Assembly (NCBI GenBank): GCA_018292915.2
Contig: JACVVK020000012.1
Span: forward strand, 3,656,001 to 3,720,000
Direction: 5' to 3'
DNA length: 64,000 bases
Source: Batillaria attramentaria
Taxonomy: Eukaryota > Mollusca > Gastropoda > Batillariidae
The translations under genes were made by a program, and so were the position numbers. The notes under the pieces are model-generated. The model had not been told where the DNA came from, did no database searches, and saw only the letters and a list, made by a program, of their open reading frames with translations. Below are positions 63,540 through 64,000 of this stretch, in pieces; position 1 is the first letter of the stretch; every line of letters starts with the position of its first letter.

Positions 63540-64000
63540 TTTAAACAGAACTTTTCTCAGCAAGAGTTTACGCACACCTACCCTCACAGTGAACAACATC
63601 AACACATTACAGTAGGTTGGTGTGAGGGGTCAGTTCATCAATTATTGAAATTCCAGAACTAACTGCATTGTATTGTTTTGCTTGGTTTGTTTGTTGGTTT
63701 TTTATGGGCGGAACAATTCAAAAGATGATGAATGAGCTGAAACACCGTTCACCAGCTGCCAACCCGAAAAAAAAAAATGAGGACTGAAATACGGAAAAGG
63801 TCAACATCTAATAAATCGAAGACATGTGTGTTTGCTGATGCGTTGTCTGGTAAGGTTCTTTGGTGCTGCTCTCCATCCCCAGCCCCCAGGAATAGAAGGA
63901 AACAAGCAAACAAACAAATAAAAAAGCGAACAAACAGACAACCACAAAACTCCCGAACAGAACGAAAACAACAACAAACAAACAAACAAATACAAAATAC
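63540..64000. other. Right edge: intron of the polycystin-like gene
   Basis: 63590-63690 has decayed similarity to the middle of SINE family B (AGTAGGTTGGTGTGAGGGGT). No further exon was recognised before the window ends, so the PLAT start and all extracellular N-terminal domains lie beyond 64,000. Confidence 0.45.

Overview
The window is eukaryotic genomic DNA, most likely from a lophotrochozoan, and I infer a marine gastropod mollusc. The reasons are spliced genes with GT..AG introns, an animal polycystin-1-family gene and an animal-type DDAH gene. There are also dense tRNA-derived SINEs, APE/RT-type LINEs, HARBI1-like and hAT transposases, miniature inverted-repeat elements, and long (CA)n and poly(G/C) tracts. 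No bacterial, organellar or viral gene set is present. The gastropod assignment rests on the dispersed GGGCTTAACGCCGCG repeat, which I associate with such genomes from memory.

Layout. 0-5 kb: a PIF/Harbinger transposase gene (minus) with a partial tandem copy of its 5' end, then a dispersed repeat interrupted by a 1.77-kb hAT-like element with 15-bp perfect terminal inverted repeats. 5-8.5 kb: a TA-centred palindrome, a mariner transposase tail, and a minisatellite of about 26 copies of a 66-bp unit. 8.6-12.3 kb: pogo/Tigger-like repeat fragments, a G-depleted low-complexity tract, and an element holding an array of nuclear-receptor-like TCAAGGTCA sites about 145 bp apart. 13.3-16.6 kb: an almost complete LINE (minus) with one frameshift between endonuclease and reverse transcriptase. 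19.6-23 kb: repeat fragments. 23.5-27.1 kb: an intact five-exon hAT transposase-like gene (minus, 754 aa).

28.8-32.6 kb: a two-exon gene (plus, 161 aa) of unknown function with a repeated motif. 37.8-43.8 kb: a five-exon DDAH gene (minus, 298 aa) that keeps the fold motifs and the active-site His but lacks the usual C-terminal catalytic Cys. 46.9-63.3 kb: the 3' eleven exons of a polycystin-1-like gene (minus, about 2,200 aa in window, 5' end beyond the right edge). One 4-kb exon of it encodes a cytoplasmic loop of about 1,340 residues. Its introns are loaded with (CA)n, SINEs and LINE tails, and one 305-bp intron is almost entirely a terminal-inverted-repeat element.

The host genes (the 161-aa gene, DDAH, polycystin) have no evident functional link. 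The rest is a record of layered transposon insertion. Exon boundaries were assigned by eye from GT..AG sites, reading-frame continuity and family motifs; they have not been tested against transcripts.
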